A stretch of DNA of 64,000 bases from positions 15,001 to 79,000 of the forward strand of contig JACKIM010000003.1 in assembly GCA_020638465.1 (NCBI GenBank), given 5' to 3'. The notes beneath the pieces are model-generated. The model had not been told where the DNA came from and searched no databases. It worked only from the letters and a program-made list of their open reading frames with translations. The DNA comes from Geminicoccaceae bacterium (lineage in GTDB: Bacteria; Pseudomonadota; Alphaproteobacteria; Geminicoccales; Geminicoccaceae). Numbering within the stretch: position 1 is the first letter of the stretch; the number at the start of each line of letters is the position of its first letter. This document shows positions 62,183 through 64,000 of the stretch, piece by piece. A program made the position numbers and the translations under genes.

Positions 62183-63334
62183 TCAGGCCAGATTGGCCTC
62201 GATGTAGTCGAGGTTGAGATCCTGGCCGAGGCCGGGCTCGGTGCGGCAGTGGACATATCCGTCCTTGTCCATCTCGTCATCGATGCGGTTCTGGAAATCC
62301 TTCGGTTGATCGTAGTCGATGAAGGGATGAAGCAGACCGCGTTCGTAATAGCTCGTGTTGGAGATGGCTGCCGCCACGGCAAGGTTGCCGGCACCCGTGC
62401 CGTGGACTTCGCAGGACATTCCGAAACTGTCGGCCAGATGTGCCACCTTCATCGACGGTCCGATGCCGCCGACATCCCACACGCCGGTACGGAGCATGTC
62501 GCATGCTCCCTTCGATGCCCACTCGGCACGGGTCCAGTGCTTGCCGGTCATGCTCTCGGGACCGAGAATGTTCAGTCTTGGCAGATTTCCCGAAAGCCAC
62601 TGATAGGAGGAAAGCGAGGCCTCCTCCATGCATTCCTCCATCCACAGGAATCCCAGTTCCTCAAGTTTCTGGCCGAGCCACAGGCTGTCCGCTCGCGAAT
62701 ACCAGTGGTTGGGGTCGAGCATCAGGGGGATGTCGGGACCGACGGCTTCACGTACCGCGGCACAGGCCGCGTAGTCCATTTTCACATTCGGTGCACCGGG
62801 AATGGGGGGCATCCACGTGTGCAGCTTTATCGCCCTGTAGCCATGCTTCCTGACAAGCCGTTCGGCAAAGCGACCATAGTCCTCCGGGGTGGCAAGACCA
62901 TTGTCGAGATCATCGCCGCACATGGTCGATCCATAGGCGAGGATCTTCTCACGATAGCCGCCAAGCAGTTTCCACACCGGCTGCCCGCAGATCTTGCCGA
63001 CGAGGTCCCACAGGGCGAGATCGACCGCGCACAGCACACGGTCGGTGAGCCGCATGGAGCTGCCGCGCTGCCACTTGTACAGCGCCCGCCACAGGTGCTC
63101 GTGCCGCATCGGGTCGGCACCGATCAGCACCGGCCGGATGAACTGCGCCAGCAGAGGTTCCGCGATGTCGGCCGGATTGGCGATGACATGGCCGACCGTG
63201 CCGTCATCGGCGACAATCGACAGAAGTCCCCCCCGGGTTTCGGTCACCGGTCCGGGATGACCGTGCCCGTCGCTGTCGCGGCTGGTGTTGGTACGATAGC
63301 GGAATGTCCTTGACTCGACTTTTTCGATCTTCAT
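62183..63334 (-). CDS. Enolase superfamily (mandelate racemase/muconate lactonising) sugar-acid dehydratase
   Basis: A 383-residue TIM-barrel enzyme. The N-terminal capping domain is followed by the Lys strand AIKLHTW. Here the second position of KxK is His (KLH), unlike the neighbouring glucarate dehydratase. Metal ligands are seen in LMLDPNHWY, WMEECMEE and GPESMTG. The C-terminal EVHGTGAGNLAVAAA provides further catalytic residues. The family dehydrates aldonic or aldaric acids; I cannot name the substrate. It overlaps the third enolase gene by four bases. Confidence 0.85.
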   Translation of the reverse strand: MKIEKVESRTFRYRTNTSRDSDGHGHPGPVTETRGGLLSIVADDGTVGHVIANPADIAEPLLAQFIRPVLIGADPMRHEHLWRALYKWQRGSSMRLTDRVLCAVDLALWDLVGKICGQPVWKLLGGYREKILAYGSTMCGDDLDNGLATPEDYGRFAERLVRKHGYRAIKLHTWMPPIPGAPNVKMDYAACAAVREAVGPDIPLMLDPNHWYSRADSLWLGQKLEELGFLWMEECMEEASLSSYQWLSGNLPRLNILGPESMTGKHWTRAEWASKGACDMLRTGVWDVGGIGPSMKVAHLADSFGMSCEVHGTGAGNLAVAAAISNTSYYERGLLHPFIDYDQPKDFQNRIDDEMDKDGYVHCRTEPGLGQDLNLDYIEANLA

Positions 63335-64000
63335 CTTCGGCGCAGCTTTCTTCGTCGTGACAATCGTGTCTGGATGTAGAGGGCTTCATCGCGCGTTCCG
63401 GGCTCGTTGGCCCAGCCATCGTCGGGGGGAAGTTCGGCAACGTTGCGAATGCCCGGATAGCGGACAATCTCGCCTTCGATAATGTCGACGCCGAGCCCCG
63501 GAGCGTCCGGCACCGGCAGGCGGCCATCCACGACCTTCAGCACCGGTCGTACCACCTCGTACCGGCCCGGCCAGTCGAACTCGACCCGCTCCAGCATCAG
63601 CGCGTTGGGGATGGTGGCCATGACGTGCAATGCCGCGAACTCGGCCACCGGCCCGAGCGAACCCGAATGCGGCGCCATCATGATCCCGTGCGCCTCGGCC
63701 ATGGCCGCCATCTTGCGCATCTGGGTAATGCCGCCGGCACGTCCCGTATCCGGCTGGATCACGTCGACCAGATCGCGTTCGATATAGGGTCGCATTCCGT
63801 GGATGGTTGCCACCCGCTCTCCGGCTGCAAGAGGCACATTTACCGAATCGCGCAGGCGTGCCAGAGCGTCGAGATTCTCCGGTGGGACAGGGTCCTCATA
63901 GAACAGGAGGTCGAATGCCTCGAGTTCCCTCCCGACGAGAATGGCATCTTGTGTGGTCATCCATGACGGGCCGTGGGCATCGACCATGAGATCGCGCTCA
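63331..64000 (-). CDS. Enolase superfamily (mandelate racemase-type) enzyme, 5' part outside the window
   Basis: The C-terminal part, about 223 residues, of a third enolase-family protein; the frame stays open to the window edge (DLMVDAHGPSW). Metal/catalytic segments are FYEDPVPPENLDAL, AAGERVATI, VIQPDTGRAGGI and the histidine in MMAPHSGSLGPV. This order is typical of galactonate dehydratase-like and mandelate-racemase subgroups. A basic tail (RLSRRRKLRRR) ends it. It overlaps the preceding-strand enzyme by four bases, so three sugar-acid enzymes are co-transcribed. Confidence 0.88.
   Translation of the reverse strand, partial: ERDLMVDAHGPSWMTTQDAILVGRELEAFDLLFYEDPVPPENLDALARLRDSVNVPLAAGERVATIHGMRPYIERDLVDVIQPDTGRAGGITQMRKMAAMAEAHGIMMAPHSGSLGPVAEFAALHVMATIPNALMLERVEFDWPGRYEVVRPVLKVVDGRLPVPDAPGLGVDIIEGEIVRYPGIRNVAELPPDDGWANEPGTRDEALYIQTRLSRRRKLRRR

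Overview
The window is GC-rich, densely coded DNA with strong G/C third-position bias. It most resembles the chromosome or a large replicon of a metabolically versatile alphaproteobacterium. Support for that placement: an EcfG-like sigma factor beside a NepR-like small protein with a GGAAC-N16-CGTT promoter, a PyrE of the alphaproteobacterial type, a palindromic intergenic repeat like those of Rhizobiales and relatives, and a very high density of ABC/TRAP solute-uptake operons. I found no rRNA, tRNA, CRISPR array, insertion sequence or phage gene. The content is almost entirely transport, catabolism and regulation.

Layout. 0-3.2 kb: end of an unidentified gene, a thioredoxin-fold/2OG-Fe(II) oxygenase fusion, an HxlR regulator and a methyltransferase. 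3.3-8.5 kb: IclR regulator plus Gfo/Idh oxidoreductase, divergent from a sugar ABC transporter (binding protein and two permeases, no ATPase). 8.5-11.8 kb: katG and divergent oxyR. 11.9-14.7 kb: sugar isomerase/epimerase, RpiR regulator and PfkB kinase. 14.8-16.9 kb: NnrS and a Dnr/FNR-type regulator (nitric oxide). 17-26 kb: LysR regulator, TRAP transporter (dctPQM), DapA/NAL aldolase, BisC-type molybdenum reductase, SDR and Cds1-like cysteine desulfhydrase. 26-35.2 kb: a nine-gene minus-strand operon with a complete oligopeptide ABC transporter, a C45-type N-terminal-nucleophile enzyme, a PspF-like sigma-54 activator, an AtuA-like (DUF1446) protein and DUF4387. A textbook sigma-54 promoter lies upstream. 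35.6-41.8 kb: a divergent GntR regulator with a second complete Opp/Dpp transporter. 41.8-43.9 kb: hypothetical gene, NepR-like protein and ECF sigma factor. 43.9-52.1 kb: RpiR regulator, a third Dpp transporter with a fused DppDF ATPase, an unknown protein and an SDR. 52.2-57.2 kb: acyl-CoA dehydrogenase, DUF2254 membrane protein, mannitol/fructuronate-type dehydrogenase and pyrE. 57.2-64 kb: a ribose-type ABC transporter and three enolase-superfamily sugar-acid dehydratases, the last cut by the window end.

How the parts fit. Most blocks pair one regulator, one transporter and a few catabolic enzymes, so each looks like an uptake-and-degradation island for a different substrate. The most distinctive block is the sigma-54-promoted operon at 26-35 kb. 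Its own activator gene lies inside the operon, and two tandem 18-bp palindromes sit about 230-265 bp upstream of the predicted start, in the region shared with the divergent GntR gene. The second notable feature is the promoter, NepR-like and EcfG-like arrangement without a PhyR gene in view.
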